Origin: JACDAE01 sp963717195
GTDB taxonomy: Bacteria > Chloroflexota > Ktedonobacteria > Ktedonobacterales > Ktedonobacteraceae
NCBI GenBank assembly: GCA_963717195.1
Contig: CAVQVR010000021.1
Span: forward strand, 310,001 to 374,000
Direction: 5' to 3'
Length of the DNA: 64,000 bases
How positions within the stretch are numbered: position 1 is the stretch's first letter; each line of letters starts with the position of its first letter. The notes under the pieces are model-generated. The model did not search any database, was not told the DNA's origin, and worked only from the letters and a program-made list of their open reading frames with translations. The position numbers were made by a program, and so were the translations under genes. Positions 23,991 through 33,454 of this stretch are shown here, piece by piece.

Positions 23991-26048
23991 TTACACCATC
24001 CTCAGCACAGCAACACCCTTCGCGGGCAACTCCAACTTTGTCACTCTTCCTCCTCCTTTGAGCAACTCATCCATTGCCTCCGGGAGGGAAATCTGTACTG
24101 CATCGTCGTTATAGTTGAGCACGAAAAGATAGCTTTGCCCATTACCTTCCCGCTTTGTCACCTCTACACCAGCAGGCACACTCAAAGGCGCGACAATCTT
24201 CAACTCGTCAAGCAATCTACCGAGCAGATCATCTATCAGCTTCTTCTCCAGACGAGTTGCTACATAGATGGCTCGCCCTTTTCCAAATGCATGCTCGGTG
24301 ATGGCTGGACGACCCGCGTAGAAATCCTTCTCATATGCAGCCAGAGCAACTGCCCCTTCTAGATGCACCAGGTCACACCACCTGTCGCAACGATAGCTTC
24401 CTGCTGGCAACCTGCCTCCATCCTCGACCACAACGGCGTTCGCCTGTCCTGGCTCCAGTGGATCAAACTCCTCAACCCAGATGCCTAGCGTTTTGCGCAA
24501 CGGTCCAGGATATCCCCCTAACCATGCTCGCGTATCTTCGTCGACAATGCCGCTAAAGTAGCCGGTCACAAACGTTCCACCTTGCTCAACATATCTCTCA
24601 ATGGAAACTCCCTGCTCCTTGCTTACCATATTCAATAATGGCGCAATCACCAGCTCATATCCGCTCAGATCTCCGTCAGGCGCAACTACATCAACCGCAA
24701 TGTTCCGCTCCCACAACGCTTGATAATACAGCAATATCTCTTCGACATAATTAAGTGAGTTACTGAGTCCAGGCGTGAATTCGACGTTCCACCAGTTGGA
24801 CCAGTTAAAGATGATAGCAACACGCGCCGGTAACCTCGTCCCCAGAATTCCATTGCCCAGTTCCGCCAACTCCGCTCCTAGCCTGGCAACATCGTTAAAA
24901 ACACGCGTATGCTCATGCCCCACGTGACTTACGACCGCACCATGAAACATCTCAAACGATCCACGCGATTGACGCCATTGGAAATACATCACCGCGTCCG
25001 CTCCATGGGCTACCGCCTGAAAGCTGTGCAGGCGCAAAACTCCTGGACGCTTAAGTGGATTATGTGACCTCCATTGCGTCTGGCTAGGCGTCTGCTCCAT
25101 CAACAGCCAGGATTGTCCAGCCTTCACACCTCGCGTCAGATCATGGGCGAACGCTACCTCGGCAGGGGGCGTGGTTCGCGTAGGATATGAATCCCAGCAA
25201 GCAACGTCTATATACGGTGCCCAGGCGAAATAGTCTATTGGCTTATAAATGCCCATAAAGTTCGTGGTGACAGGAACGTCCGGCGTCACCTTGTGCAGAA
25301 TATCCGCTTCGCCTCGATAACATTCCAGGTACATATCAGAGATAAAGCGCCGATAATCGAGCGCCAACCCCTGCACACTTGACTCGGTTCGTGGTCCAGG
25401 CGGAATAACCTGCTCCCAGGCAGTGTAGGTATGGCTCCAGAAGGCTGTACCCCAATGCAGATTCACTGCTTCCAGAGATCCATAACGTCTCTGCAACCAC
25501 TCGCGGAAACGGCTCGCACAGCGCTCACAGTAACAACCACCACCATAATATTCGTTGCTCACATGCCACAATAATAATGCAGGATGATTGCTATAACGCT
25601 CGGCAAGATGGCGTGCCAGGTTCTGGCTCAAACGACGGAAATCCGGGCTGGTGGGACAATAGTTCTGTCTTGCACCTTGACCACGACGAATTCCCTGTTC
25701 ATCAACTGGCAATACATCTGGATAGGCTGCAGAAAGCCATGCGGGCTGCGCAGCCGTCGCCGTCGCAAGGCAAGCAAATATCTGGTTCTCGGCCAACAGA
25801 TCCATCACACGATCCAGCCACTCAAACATGAACGTATGCTCATCGGGTTGCAACGAAACCCAGCTAAAGACTCCAACCGTGGCTACATTGACATGTGCCA
25901 GACGCATCAGGCGAACATCTTCACGCCATACCTCTTCCTCATCAGCGCCAAAAGCTGCCGTCCATTGTTCAGGATTATAATCCCCACCATAGAAAAAGCT
26001 CGGTAGGCGATTGGTGAGGGGGTGCGTTTCTGAAGACTGTTCATTCAT
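23991..26048 (-). CDS. Beta-galactosidase, glycoside hydrolase family 42
   Basis: This 685-residue TIM-barrel enzyme removes terminal beta-D-galactose from oligosaccharides. GH42 features are the N-terminal FFYGGDYNPEQW, the acid/base Glu166 in WHVSNEY, the nucleophile Glu318 in LLMEQTPSQTQW, and the zinc-site cysteines Cys131, Cys172, Cys174 and Cys177 (GCYCERC). The A4-type trimerisation and C-terminal beta domains follow. There is no signal peptide, so it works on imported sugars. It faces the ABC importer operon, which suggests joint use of galactosides. No LacI-type operator was found in the 117 bases upstream. Confidence 0.95.
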   Translation of the reverse strand: MNEQSSETHPLTNRLPSFFYGGDYNPEQWTAAFGADEEEVWREDVRLMRLAHVNVATVGVFSWVSLQPDEHTFMFEWLDRVMDLLAENQIFACLATATAAQPAWLSAAYPDVLPVDEQGIRRGQGARQNYCPTSPDFRRLSQNLARHLAERYSNHPALLLWHVSNEYYGGGCYCERCASRFREWLQRRYGSLEAVNLHWGTAFWSHTYTAWEQVIPPGPRTESSVQGLALDYRRFISDMYLECYRGEADILHKVTPDVPVTTNFMGIYKPIDYFAWAPYIDVACWDSYPTRTTPPAEVAFAHDLTRGVKAGQSWLLMEQTPSQTQWRSHNPLKRPGVLRLHSFQAVAHGADAVMYFQWRQSRGSFEMFHGAVVSHVGHEHTRVFNDVARLGAELAELGNGILGTRLPARVAIIFNWSNWWNVEFTPGLSNSLNYVEEILLYYQALWERNIAVDVVAPDGDLSGYELVIAPLLNMVSKEQGVSIERYVEQGGTFVTGYFSGIVDEDTRAWLGGYPGPLRKTLGIWVEEFDPLEPGQANAVVVEDGGRLPAGSYRCDRWCDLVHLEGAVALAAYEKDFYAGRPAITEHAFGKGRAIYVATRLEKKLIDDLLGRLLDELKIVAPLSVPAGVEVTKREGNGQSYLFVLNYNDDAVQISLPEAMDELLKGGGRVTKLELPAKGVAVLRMV

Positions 26049-26165
26049 TACAAGGAGTATCCTTTCTGTTATCGTAAGGGGACTTCATGTATGATAGCAC
26101 TGTGATATACTGAATTACAACAGAACAATTACACATGTAGCGGCTTGAAATGAGGTACGTACTGC

Positions 26166-29100
26166 ATGCCTTTTGTCAAAAAAAACATCTCCAAAGGTTC
26201 CCTACTCCCCGATGATTCCCGCAAGATCTTCGTTGGCCGCGCCAATGAACTCTATTTCTTTATAGAACATATCCTCAAACCCGACGATCCCGCCTATAAT
26301 ATTATCTCTATCTTTGGCGATGGCGGCGTTGGTAAATCAACACTTGTCAATCGCTACATTGAAATGGTGAACTCGTCTACATTTCAAGAGTATTGCCTGG
26401 CCGCTAGCGTAGATGAACGCCAGGCCACACCCGCCAGTATGATGGAGAAGTTTACCACGCAACTGCGCATGCACCAGGAATTCAGTCACGCCCTTACACA
26501 CTATAAGGAAGCTCTACGTAAACAGCAGGACGAACAGGAAACGATGCAGGACGCCGTCTTGCAACGCGCCCCCGATTTTGCAGGCGCTGCCGTTGAGGGC
26601 GTTCCTATTGTTGGTCCACTCTTGCGCGAGGGTCTTAAAATGACGACCTCCCAGGTACTGGATCACTATCATACCGGAAGGGCTCACCTCGCCTCAGCAC
26701 GCCTGGAAGATCCCATCGGCGATCTAACCCGCGCCTTTATCACGGAGCTCAATCGCCTGGCCGAAAGCCTTGTGACCACAGGCAGTGGAGAAAAGACGAA
26801 GCGTCGCCGCAGAATTCTCTTGATCTTCGATACCTTCGAACAACTGGCCGCTGAGGCCGCTCCCTGGCTGCTCGATTACTTTCTCAGCGCCGATATCAGT
26901 AACAGTATCGTTATTCTCACCGCAGGACGCATCCCTATCGACCGCTCGCTTCCTGACGATCCTAAGCGCTGGCTTCCTTATCGCGATAACAATGTCATCT
27001 CTTCTATCTCGCTCAGCAGTTTCTCATTCCAGGAGACGCAGGCCTACCTGGCGCAACGCGGTATCACCGCTCCTGAACGCATTGACAGTATCTGGCAACT
27101 CTCACGTGGTCTGCCTCTCTACCTGAGCCTCCTCACCTCCGATCCCCGCTCAGATGTCGATCCAACAACCGATGTGGTTGCTAATTTCCTGCGCTGGATA
27201 CCACAAAGCGAAAGCATCAAACGCCGCCTGGTTCTCGACGCATCGCTCTTCTCGCGCCCCTTCAACCAGGATGATCTTGCCGCTTTTGACTATATACCAG
27301 AGAACATGCATACGTACTTTTATCACTGGCTTATCCAGCAACCCTTTGTTCACTCCGCTACTCCGGATGCTCGCTACAGCTATCACGAACTGGCGGAAGA
27401 TCTGTTTAGCCGTCACCTGTACCAGCGCTCGCCCAATGCCTGCTATACTGCACGCCGCGCTCTGGCATCCCATTATCAGACCGAACTGATCGCGCTTCTG
27501 GCTCAGGGGCATCCGGAATACTATCGTAGCGAAGAATGGCTGAGCCTGACCCTCGCCCTATCACAACAGTTGTTCCTCTTACCCGATGGCTCCAATCATG
27601 CGGCTGCCGGAGATCAACTACTCCACGCCTATGAATTGACGAAACAGGACGAGGAGATTACGCGTATTCTGCGCTCCATCGCTCAGATTGAACTTTACAA
27701 TCAGGCAAACGCCGATGCACGGCAGGTCGCCACTCTGCTCCTGAACTACATTGAGGCCGATCCTAAAAGCCAGGAGTTCGCCACTGCAGCGACTGAACTT
27801 TTGCAGAAATTTACTGGTATGCACACCATCTCGCATGTGCAGTTAGCCCACATCTATGGTAACAGGGGTTTGGCATACCGCAGGCTCAACAATTATTCTT
27901 CCGCTATCGCAGATTTTGATCGCGCCATCACTCTCGTTCCAGACTACGCCTGGGCATATGCTAATCGAGGTATCACACATCGCTTCAACCAAAACTACGA
28001 GCTTGCGCTACAAGACCTCAACGCGGCCATTGCCCTTGACGACGATCTTGATTGGGTCTACGCCGCTCGTGGCGAAGTCTATCGCCATCTTAGTAATTAC
28101 GATCTTGCTATCCAGGACTTTAACCTCGCTATTGCTCTCGATCCCAAATATGCCCCGGCTTATGGCAGTCGCGGTCGCGTCTACCATCACCTCGAAAAGT
28201 TGGAGCAATCTATAGCAGACTTTGACCTCGCCATCGCTCTCGAACCCGAACGCGCCTGGTTCTACGCTCAACAGGGTGAAAACTACCGCGATATTGGGCA
28301 ATATAACCAGGCCATCGAACTCTATAACCAGGCGCTCGCTCTCGAACCCGGCTCATTCTTCTGGGCTTATGGCTCACGTGGCTACACCTATTTCCGCCTC
28401 AGAGACTACCACCGTGCTATTGAAGACTTCAACCGCGCTCTTGAGCAGGCTCCAACTTATACCTGGGGTTATGCTCAACGCGGGCGCGTCTATCGACACC
28501 TGAATATGCTCGATAAAGCTCTGGCCGACCTTAACCGTGCGCTTGAACTTGCTCCCACTGATGCATGGGCCTATAGTCATCGTGGACTCGTCTACTCCCA
28601 CCTGCATGTTTATCAACTGGCCCTTGCCGATAGCAACCGCGCCATAGAACTCAAGCCCACTTACGCGAACGCCTACGGGCGACGTGGAAGCACCTATATT
28701 GACCTGGGAGAGCTTGATCTTGCTGCCGCCGATTTCACGCGCAACCTTGAATTAGTACCTGATGATACCCTGGCCCATTGGATGAGCATATGGCTCATCC
28801 TGTGCCAACAAGATCCAGATGCCCAGACCATAAGCCACCTGGAAGAGGCTGCTGCCACGCGCCCACAAAGCTACTTCGCCTACCTCTGTCGTGGCGTGGC
28901 ATTCTGGCTACATGGACAAAACGAAGAGGCCCGCACCACATTGGAGCAAGCTCAAAATATGCATTCAAAACTGTGGGATGCTCCCTTCTGGCTCACTATG
29001 GCATGGGCACCCCATAATCCTACCCAGGCAATACACTTCCTGGAACAGGCATTAAAGCTTGCTATTTCACCATCCTTGCTCGCTCCATTGCGCTGGCTAG

Positions 29101-29171
29101 AACGCGATCATCCAACATTTTATGCGCAACATGTGGCATCTCTGCTCACGAGATATAATATCCCTTCATAG
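26166..29171 (+). CDS. STAND-type ATPase with C-terminal TPR array
   Basis: This 1001-residue protein begins with an AAA/STAND NTPase module: FVGRANELYFF, Walker A GDGGVGKST at 51-59, and Walker B RRILLIFDTFEQL. A winged-helix-like region follows (VDPTTDVVANFLRWI...LVLDASLFSRPFNQDDL). From about residue 560 there are nine consecutive TPRs, with repeated AYANRG/AYGSRG and DFDRAI-type positions. No effector domain is evident at either end. Such proteins act as nucleotide-switched scaffolds or sensors in signalling or defence; the role here is open. It is monocistronic, divergent from the GH42 gene. Confidence 0.85.
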   Translation: MPFVKKNISKGSLLPDDSRKIFVGRANELYFFIEHILKPDDPAYNIISIFGDGGVGKSTLVNRYIEMVNSSTFQEYCLAASVDERQATPASMMEKFTTQLRMHQEFSHALTHYKEALRKQQDEQETMQDAVLQRAPDFAGAAVEGVPIVGPLLREGLKMTTSQVLDHYHTGRAHLASARLEDPIGDLTRAFITELNRLAESLVTTGSGEKTKRRRRILLIFDTFEQLAAEAAPWLLDYFLSADISNSIVILTAGRIPIDRSLPDDPKRWLPYRDNNVISSISLSSFSFQETQAYLAQRGITAPERIDSIWQLSRGLPLYLSLLTSDPRSDVDPTTDVVANFLRWIPQSESIKRRLVLDASLFSRPFNQDDLAAFDYIPENMHTYFYHWLIQQPFVHSATPDARYSYHELAEDLFSRHLYQRSPNACYTARRALASHYQTELIALLAQGHPEYYRSEEWLSLTLALSQQLFLLPDGSNHAAAGDQLLHAYELTKQDEEITRILRSIAQIELYNQANADARQVATLLLNYIEADPKSQEFATAATELLQKFTGMHTISHVQLAHIYGNRGLAYRRLNNYSSAIADFDRAITLVPDYAWAYANRGITHRFNQNYELALQDLNAAIALDDDLDWVYAARGEVYRHLSNYDLAIQDFNLAIALDPKYAPAYGSRGRVYHHLEKLEQSIADFDLAIALEPERAWFYAQQGENYRDIGQYNQAIELYNQALALEPGSFFWAYGSRGYTYFRLRDYHRAIEDFNRALEQAPTYTWGYAQRGRVYRHLNMLDKALADLNRALELAPTDAWAYSHRGLVYSHLHVYQLALADSNRAIELKPTYANAYGRRGSTYIDLGELDLAAADFTRNLELVPDDTLAHWMSIWLILCQQDPDAQTISHLEEAAATRPQSYFAYLCRGVAFWLHGQNEEARTTLEQAQNMHSKLWDAPFWLTMAWAPHNPTQAIHFLEQALKLAISPSLLAPLRWLERDHPTFYAQHVASLLTRYNIPS

Positions 29172-29804
29172 CTCCTTTCCACCGGTTCAAACCAAATCGC
29201 TCCGACTTTTACACACAACACATCGTTCCCCTACTGGCACGCTTCACATTAAACCAGTAGCAGAACCCCTCAACCATACCTCACTACGTTTAGCAACTTG
29301 CTTAATATAAAGCAATCAAACATACACTAAAATGTCTGCACGCATGCTATACAATAACTACCATTTCTACTAGCAAGATGATACACAATAACATTATTTG
29401 CCACAAAACAAGTTATCTTGATACAATGTCACTTATATCAATTCTCATAGTACTTTTTTCCGAAATAAGCAAGAACGAACACAACCCTCCCTCCATATGG
29501 TATTGTTCTAACATCACAATATTTATTTGCACGGATCTGTATACTGTTTTTAGTAACTATTCAGGTTCTGCCTGATTGTGGTCCAGAGGCATAGAGAAAC
29601 GATCTAAAGAGATCAACACCTGAGCGATTTGCGCAAACCAAATTCAATAAGTGGAAAGTGTTTATGTATGGAGGAAGAAGTGGCATAATCAGCTATACTG
29701 TCCCGTCCCCCCCGACCTTCTACTTTAATGTAGCTTATGCGGAGCTGCATCAGTTCAATTAACCGAGTTGTATGATTATGTTCCTTTGTGCAAGGAGACA
29801 TTCT
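29172..29804. other. 633-base A/T-rich non-coding stretch
   Basis: There is no credible gene on either strand, and no RNA gene or strong hairpin was recognised. It contains only a short GATCT-aaag-AGATC inverted repeat near 29600 and the ribosome site for the next gene. It presumably carries the promoter of the gene at 29805. Confidence 0.5.
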
Positions 29805-31439
29805 ATGCGGATCTTGTATCGGCTACTTGGCTTCATCATCGGAATGGGATTACTGCTAACTTGCCTTGACCTGTTTCATTTAGGTTGGGGTATCTGGCAA
29901 TTCTCTCAGTTGACCGGTGCTTTTATCGGTGGGGCTGTCACTTTATTTGCAGCAGGGTCCCTCAAACGCTCATATGAGCCAATGGAACCATGGTTGGGCA
30001 GAGAACAGCTAGGATGGATACTGATCGGATGCGGCGCTATCATGTGGGGCATCGGTGAATGTTTCTGGCGCTACTATGCTCTGGTGTTGCACGTATCTCC
30101 ATTTCCCTCCCTGGCCGACGTTGGCTACTCCGCATTGCCAATCCTGGTTTTTGCTGGTTTATTGCTTCAGCCCTCCTCGACCAAAGGGAATAATCGATCT
30201 TTTATCATCCTCGATAGCTTAATCGCCACGGGTTCTATGTTGGCAATCGGCTGGGCCCTTCTCCTGGGTTCGCTGGCCACCGCATCCAGCGAAGATATGC
30301 TCGCGAAATTCCTGGGCCTCTACTATCCTACTACTGATATTGCCCTGCTCAGTTTTGTCTTCTTCCTCTTACTACGAGCTCATGGCGCTTATGACTACGT
30401 CAGAGCACGGCGCTACGGCTTGCTGGCATTGGGACTTGGCCTGACCGTATTTGCGGCTTCCGATTTCCTGTTTAATGTACAACAGAATATGGGAACCTAT
30501 GCCGATGTCAGTGATACCTGGGTGGATATAGGCTGGCCCCTCGGCCTTCTGATTGTTGGCGCTGCTGCCTCCTTACGCCGCTTTTTCCCGCTTGCTCCCG
30601 AAGAAGAACAGGCAAAGCATATGGCTTCTTCAGGTGCCACACAAAATCGCCTGGGCCTGCGCAATCTGGCTATCTATTCATTGGTAGCTGTACTCTTCCT
30701 CGTACTCTGCCTGAATATTTTCTCCACCAATACAGACCAGATTCAACAACGACCAGTCCTGGTAATCTCAGTCTTAATCATTGTGGCCCTGGTGGTCATA
30801 CGACAGATCGCTACCATTATGGAAAACTATCGCCTGATGGATCGCCAGGCCGAGGTGCTGCAACAACTGGAGCAAGCGAATCAACGTACAGAGGAACAGG
30901 CGCGTATGATCACGCAACGCAATACCGATCTGGAAAAAGGTATCACCCATCTCAAAGAGGTCCATGCCCAGCTCGCTAACGGAAATATGCACGCTCGCGT
31001 CAGGATCAACTCCGGCGACTTATTACCTCTGGCTGGTAGCTTCAACTTGATGGCTGATCGTCTCTCACGCAACAATCAGGCTGATGACTATTTGCGCCGT
31101 CAAATAAAAATACTTAACGATCTTAGCGCCGCCCTTGAACGTCACCGCGCCGATCAACCTTTACTGCTCTCCTCTTCCTACAAAGAATTTCCTGAAGTCA
31201 GGCGTCTCTTGCAGGCTCTCGGTCTGAGCGAAAAAGTGGGAATACAACCATCCGTCCCACCTGTTGCTGAGGCACACTTCCCCCCTTTGCCACGCACACC
31301 CACGACGCCTCTTCCACCGCGACCGCTTCGTACCTCTGAGGCCAAACCAATGCCTCAGACAAGTATACGACGCCAAATAAACACTCCCCCGCCCTCTCCA
31401 CCAGCGAGCCTACGCACGCATAAACTCTCAAAGCCGTGA
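29805..31439 (+). CDS. Multi-pass membrane protein with HAMP-like domain, no output module
   Basis: This 544-residue protein has nine to ten transmembrane helices in residues 1-330, an N-terminal module like those found before GGDEF domains in related bacteria. A coiled coil follows (RQAEVLQQLEQANQRTEEQARMITQRNTDLEKGI), then a HAMP-like stretch (VHAQLANGNMHARVRINSGDLLPLAGSFNLMADRLSRN). The tail of about 100 residues is Pro-rich and basic, with no kinase, GGDEF or methyl-accepting domain. The start is ATG 29805, with AAGGAG upstream; an earlier frame opening lacks a site. It may be a sensor that signals by protein contact. Confidence 0.75.
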   Translation: MRILYRLLGFIIGMGLLLTCLDLFHLGWGIWQFSQLTGAFIGGAVTLFAAGSLKRSYEPMEPWLGREQLGWILIGCGAIMWGIGECFWRYYALVLHVSPFPSLADVGYSALPILVFAGLLLQPSSTKGNNRSFIILDSLIATGSMLAIGWALLLGSLATASSEDMLAKFLGLYYPTTDIALLSFVFFLLLRAHGAYDYVRARRYGLLALGLGLTVFAASDFLFNVQQNMGTYADVSDTWVDIGWPLGLLIVGAAASLRRFFPLAPEEEQAKHMASSGATQNRLGLRNLAIYSLVAVLFLVLCLNIFSTNTDQIQQRPVLVISVLIIVALVVIRQIATIMENYRLMDRQAEVLQQLEQANQRTEEQARMITQRNTDLEKGITHLKEVHAQLANGNMHARVRINSGDLLPLAGSFNLMADRLSRNNQADDYLRRQIKILNDLSAALERHRADQPLLLSSSYKEFPEVRRLLQALGLSEKVGIQPSVPPVAEAHFPPLPRTPTTPLPPRPLRTSEAKPMPQTSIRRQINTPPPSPPASLRTHKLSKP

Positions 31440-31446
31440 GCATAGC

Positions 31447-31521
31447 GTAGGGCATCACCTTGCGTGCGCCCGCTAAGCTCTGTTTCAGGGCCAGCGGGCG
31501 CACGCAAGGTGACGCCCCTAC
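31447..31521. repeat. GTAGGGGC-family inverted repeat (GTCACCTTGCG subtype)
   Basis: Left arm 31447-31474 and right arm 31493-31521 pair over 28 bases with one bulge. Their inner core CACCTTGCGTGCGCCCG is shared with the copy at 60932-61036, defining a subtype. It lies between the convergent 29805 gene and sodA. Confidence 0.85.
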
Positions 31522-31557
31522 GCACGCGTTTCTCGCGCAAAAACATAGACAGTTTGC

Positions 31558-32175
31558 TTAGTACCCTCCACGTGCCTGAGCGTAGCGCTTCGCAACCTCT
31601 TCCCAGTTGACGACATTCCACCAGGCATTGAGATACTCCGGACGTCGGTTCTGATACTTCAGGTAATAAGCATGTTCCCACACATCATTACCCATCACTG
31701 GATACAGTCCATCTATGAAGGGGCTGTCCTGGTTCGCAGTGGAGACTACCTGCAACTTGCCACTGTGGTCAAGCACCAACCATGTCCAGCCAGAACCAAA
31801 ACGTTTAGCTCCTGCATCGTTGAATGCCGTCTTGAATGCATCAAACGAACCAAATGTTGCAGTGATGGCATCCCCCAATTCGCCCGTGGGTTGACCACCA
31901 CCATTGGGCTTCATAATCTGCCAGAACATACTGTGGTTAAGGTGACCACCACCGTTGTTGCGTACCGCTGTACGGGCACCCTCAGGTACCTCGTTCAAAC
32001 GACGGATTACCTGTTCGACCGACAAATTTTCGAAATCATGTCCCTTTAATGCATTGTTCAGATTGGTAACATACGTGGCATGATGCTTGTCATGGTGCAA
32101 CTGCATCGTCTGCACATCAATATAGGGCTCAAGCGCGTCGTACGCGTATGGAAGTGGTGGAAGCTCAAAAGCCAT
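31558..32175 (-). CDS. sodA: Superoxide dismutase (Fe/Mn family, Mn-like)
   Basis: This 205-residue cytoplasmic enzyme converts superoxide to oxygen and hydrogen peroxide. Metal ligands are His27, His81 (GGGHLNHSMFW) and the Asp/His pair in DVWEHAYY. The Gln in STANQDSP and the GGG before the second His favour manganese. The length is normal. It is monocistronic. Upstream, a perfect GTAACCT-gag-AGGTTAC palindrome at 32251-32267 may be its operator. Confidence 0.96.
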   Translation of the reverse strand: MAFELPPLPYAYDALEPYIDVQTMQLHHDKHHATYVTNLNNALKGHDFENLSVEQVIRRLNEVPEGARTAVRNNGGGHLNHSMFWQIMKPNGGGQPTGELGDAITATFGSFDAFKTAFNDAGAKRFGSGWTWLVLDHSGKLQVVSTANQDSPFIDGLYPVMGNDVWEHAYYLKYQNRRPEYLNAWWNVVNWEEVAKRYAQARGGY

Positions 32176-32250
32176 AAGACTCTCTCCTTATTAAATAGTC
32201 TACGAGGTCGCGTACTCTATTCTATGTAGGGCAACAACCTTTTTCTGCCC

Positions 32251-32267
32251 GTAACCTGAGAGGTTAC
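32251..32267. promoter_or_regulatory. Palindrome upstream of sodA
   Basis: GTAACCT, three bases, AGGTTAC: a perfect 7-3-7 inverted repeat 76 bases upstream of the sodA start. It is a candidate site for a dimeric oxidative-stress or metal regulator. No known consensus is matched. Confidence 0.4.
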
Positions 32268-32383
32268 AGTAGTGGTTGGTGAATCTTTTATACTCACCAC
32301 CCTTAGTTGTATGCGATGAATAAGACCCTTGTCAAGCAGAAGAATATTACCCGTCAAAGCGGGGAAATTTTCTCCACACATAT

Positions 32384-32605
32384 TTATTCGTCAGGCCAGA
32401 GATCCGGCTCCGGCAACATAAATCCTATATTTTGACGCTCTTCAATCCAACTTTTGGCTGCGGCCAGTACATTCTGAGCTGCTTCCTCATATGTTTTCCC
32501 ATATGCTTTACATCCATCTAGCTCAGGTACTACTGCAAGATATGCATCCTTAGAAACACTCCACCATATTTTCAGAGAATAATGTTTGTACATTGTATCC
32601 ATCAT
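32384..32605 (-). CDS. HicB-like protein 1
   Basis: This protein of about 73 residues has the HicB fold core HYSLKIWWSVSKDAYLAVVPELDGCKAYGKTYEEAAQNVLAAAKSWIEE. The start is ATG 32605 or 32602, behind GGAAGAG. An earlier in-frame ATG (32647) has no site. It has no HicA gene directly upstream of its own; it lies 85 bases beyond the complete hicAB pair and looks like a divergent duplicate of the second HicB. Antitoxin activity is inferred from the fold alone. Confidence 0.7.
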   Translation of the reverse strand: MMDTMYKHYSLKIWWSVSKDAYLAVVPELDGCKAYGKTYEEAAQNVLAAAKSWIEERQNIGFMLPEPDLWPDE

Positions 32606-32690
32606 CACTCTTCCAGAAAAGCTATCTGACGATATGAATAGCTGCATTCAACAAAGAACCAGCATAAATAATTATGCTTAAACCATTTTT

Positions 32691-32915
32691 TTATGCTGCA
32701 TCAGCTCGCAAAAGTCTCGGTTCAGGCACTGGCTTTCCCCAGGCAATTCTGGCATCAATCCAGCTTTCAATAGCATCTTTTCCTTGTTTGATGGCCTCTT
32801 CGTATGTTTCACCATGCGTTATACAACCAGGCAATTCAGGTACAGTGACGATGAATACCTTGTCAAGTTCACTCCAGTGAAGCTCCATTGAGTAGTGTTC
32901 GTAGCTCTTATTCAT
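32691..32915 (-). CDS. hicB: HicB-family antitoxin 2
   Basis: This 74-residue protein has the HicB core YSMELHWSELDKVFIVTVPELPGCITHGETYEEAIKQGKDAIESWI. It overlaps the 3' end of hicA by eight bases and is therefore translationally coupled to it. Unlike typical HicB, it has no C-terminal DNA-binding domain. It should neutralise the neighbouring HicA. Confidence 0.85.
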   Translation of the reverse strand: MNKSYEHYSMELHWSELDKVFIVTVPELPGCITHGETYEEAIKQGKDAIESWIDARIAWGKPVPEPRLLRADAA

Positions 32916-33117
32916 CTTTTAGACCCTCCAGCATCTTCAGTACTCTCAGTACTTCTTTCTCTTGATACCTTCTGGCATCACTACCATCTGCACCTGATAT
33001 CGTAACCGTATTAGACAGCCCTGGATGTTCCCAGACAGTATGACTTCCTTTTCCTGGTCGCCAAACAAAACCTGCCTTACGTAACATAGCCTTGAGTTCC
33101 CGAATCTTCTTGGGCAT
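32908..33117 (-). CDS. hicA: HicA-family mRNA interferase toxin
   Basis: This 69-residue toxin has a double-stranded-RNA-binding-like fold: KIRELKAMLRKAGFVWRPGKGSHTVWEHPGL, with the catalytic His in GKGSH. In this family it cleaves mRNA when HicB is lost. It is the first gene of the hicA-hicB-hicB run. The ribosome site is weak (GAAAG close to the ATG), which would keep toxin output low relative to antitoxin. It is intact, unlike the hicA remnant at 9629. Confidence 0.85.
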   Translation of the reverse strand: MPKKIRELKAMLRKAGFVWRPGKGSHTVWEHPGLSNTVTISGADGSDARRYQEKEVLRVLKMLEGLKDE

Positions 33118-33454
33118 CTTTCACACATGACAAGTTTCCCTTACAACCTCTCACAACATTATACCTCACTAGCGTTCCATATTTCTATGTTGACGAGCTT
33201 GCACCCTTGCCATCCTCCTCGTAGTACACCTGATCCTATACCTATTATAACTCCCATCTTCTTATACTCCCATCTTCGAATTTACCCCTGTTCCAATAAA
33301 CTCTTATTCACCTCACCGCCACAAGTCCCTCTTTTCATAAATTTACAACTATCTTTCCTTGCTCAAACGTGGTATAGTCAATGTACAATTTCGTTGTACA
33401 ACGAAATTGTAGAGATAAAATGAACCCTGTAGTATTAAACTAACGGAGCGCCAT
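33118..33454. promoter_or_regulatory. Intergenic region with 28-bp perfect palindrome (33384-33411)
   Basis: At 33384-33411 the sequence from TACAATTTCG to CGAAATTGTA is a 28-base perfect palindrome centred on GTAC. It sits 44 bases before the response-regulator start and just after a TATAGT -10-like box (33373-33378). This position suits repression of that promoter. The rest of the stretch is A/T-rich without a gene. Confidence 0.65.
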
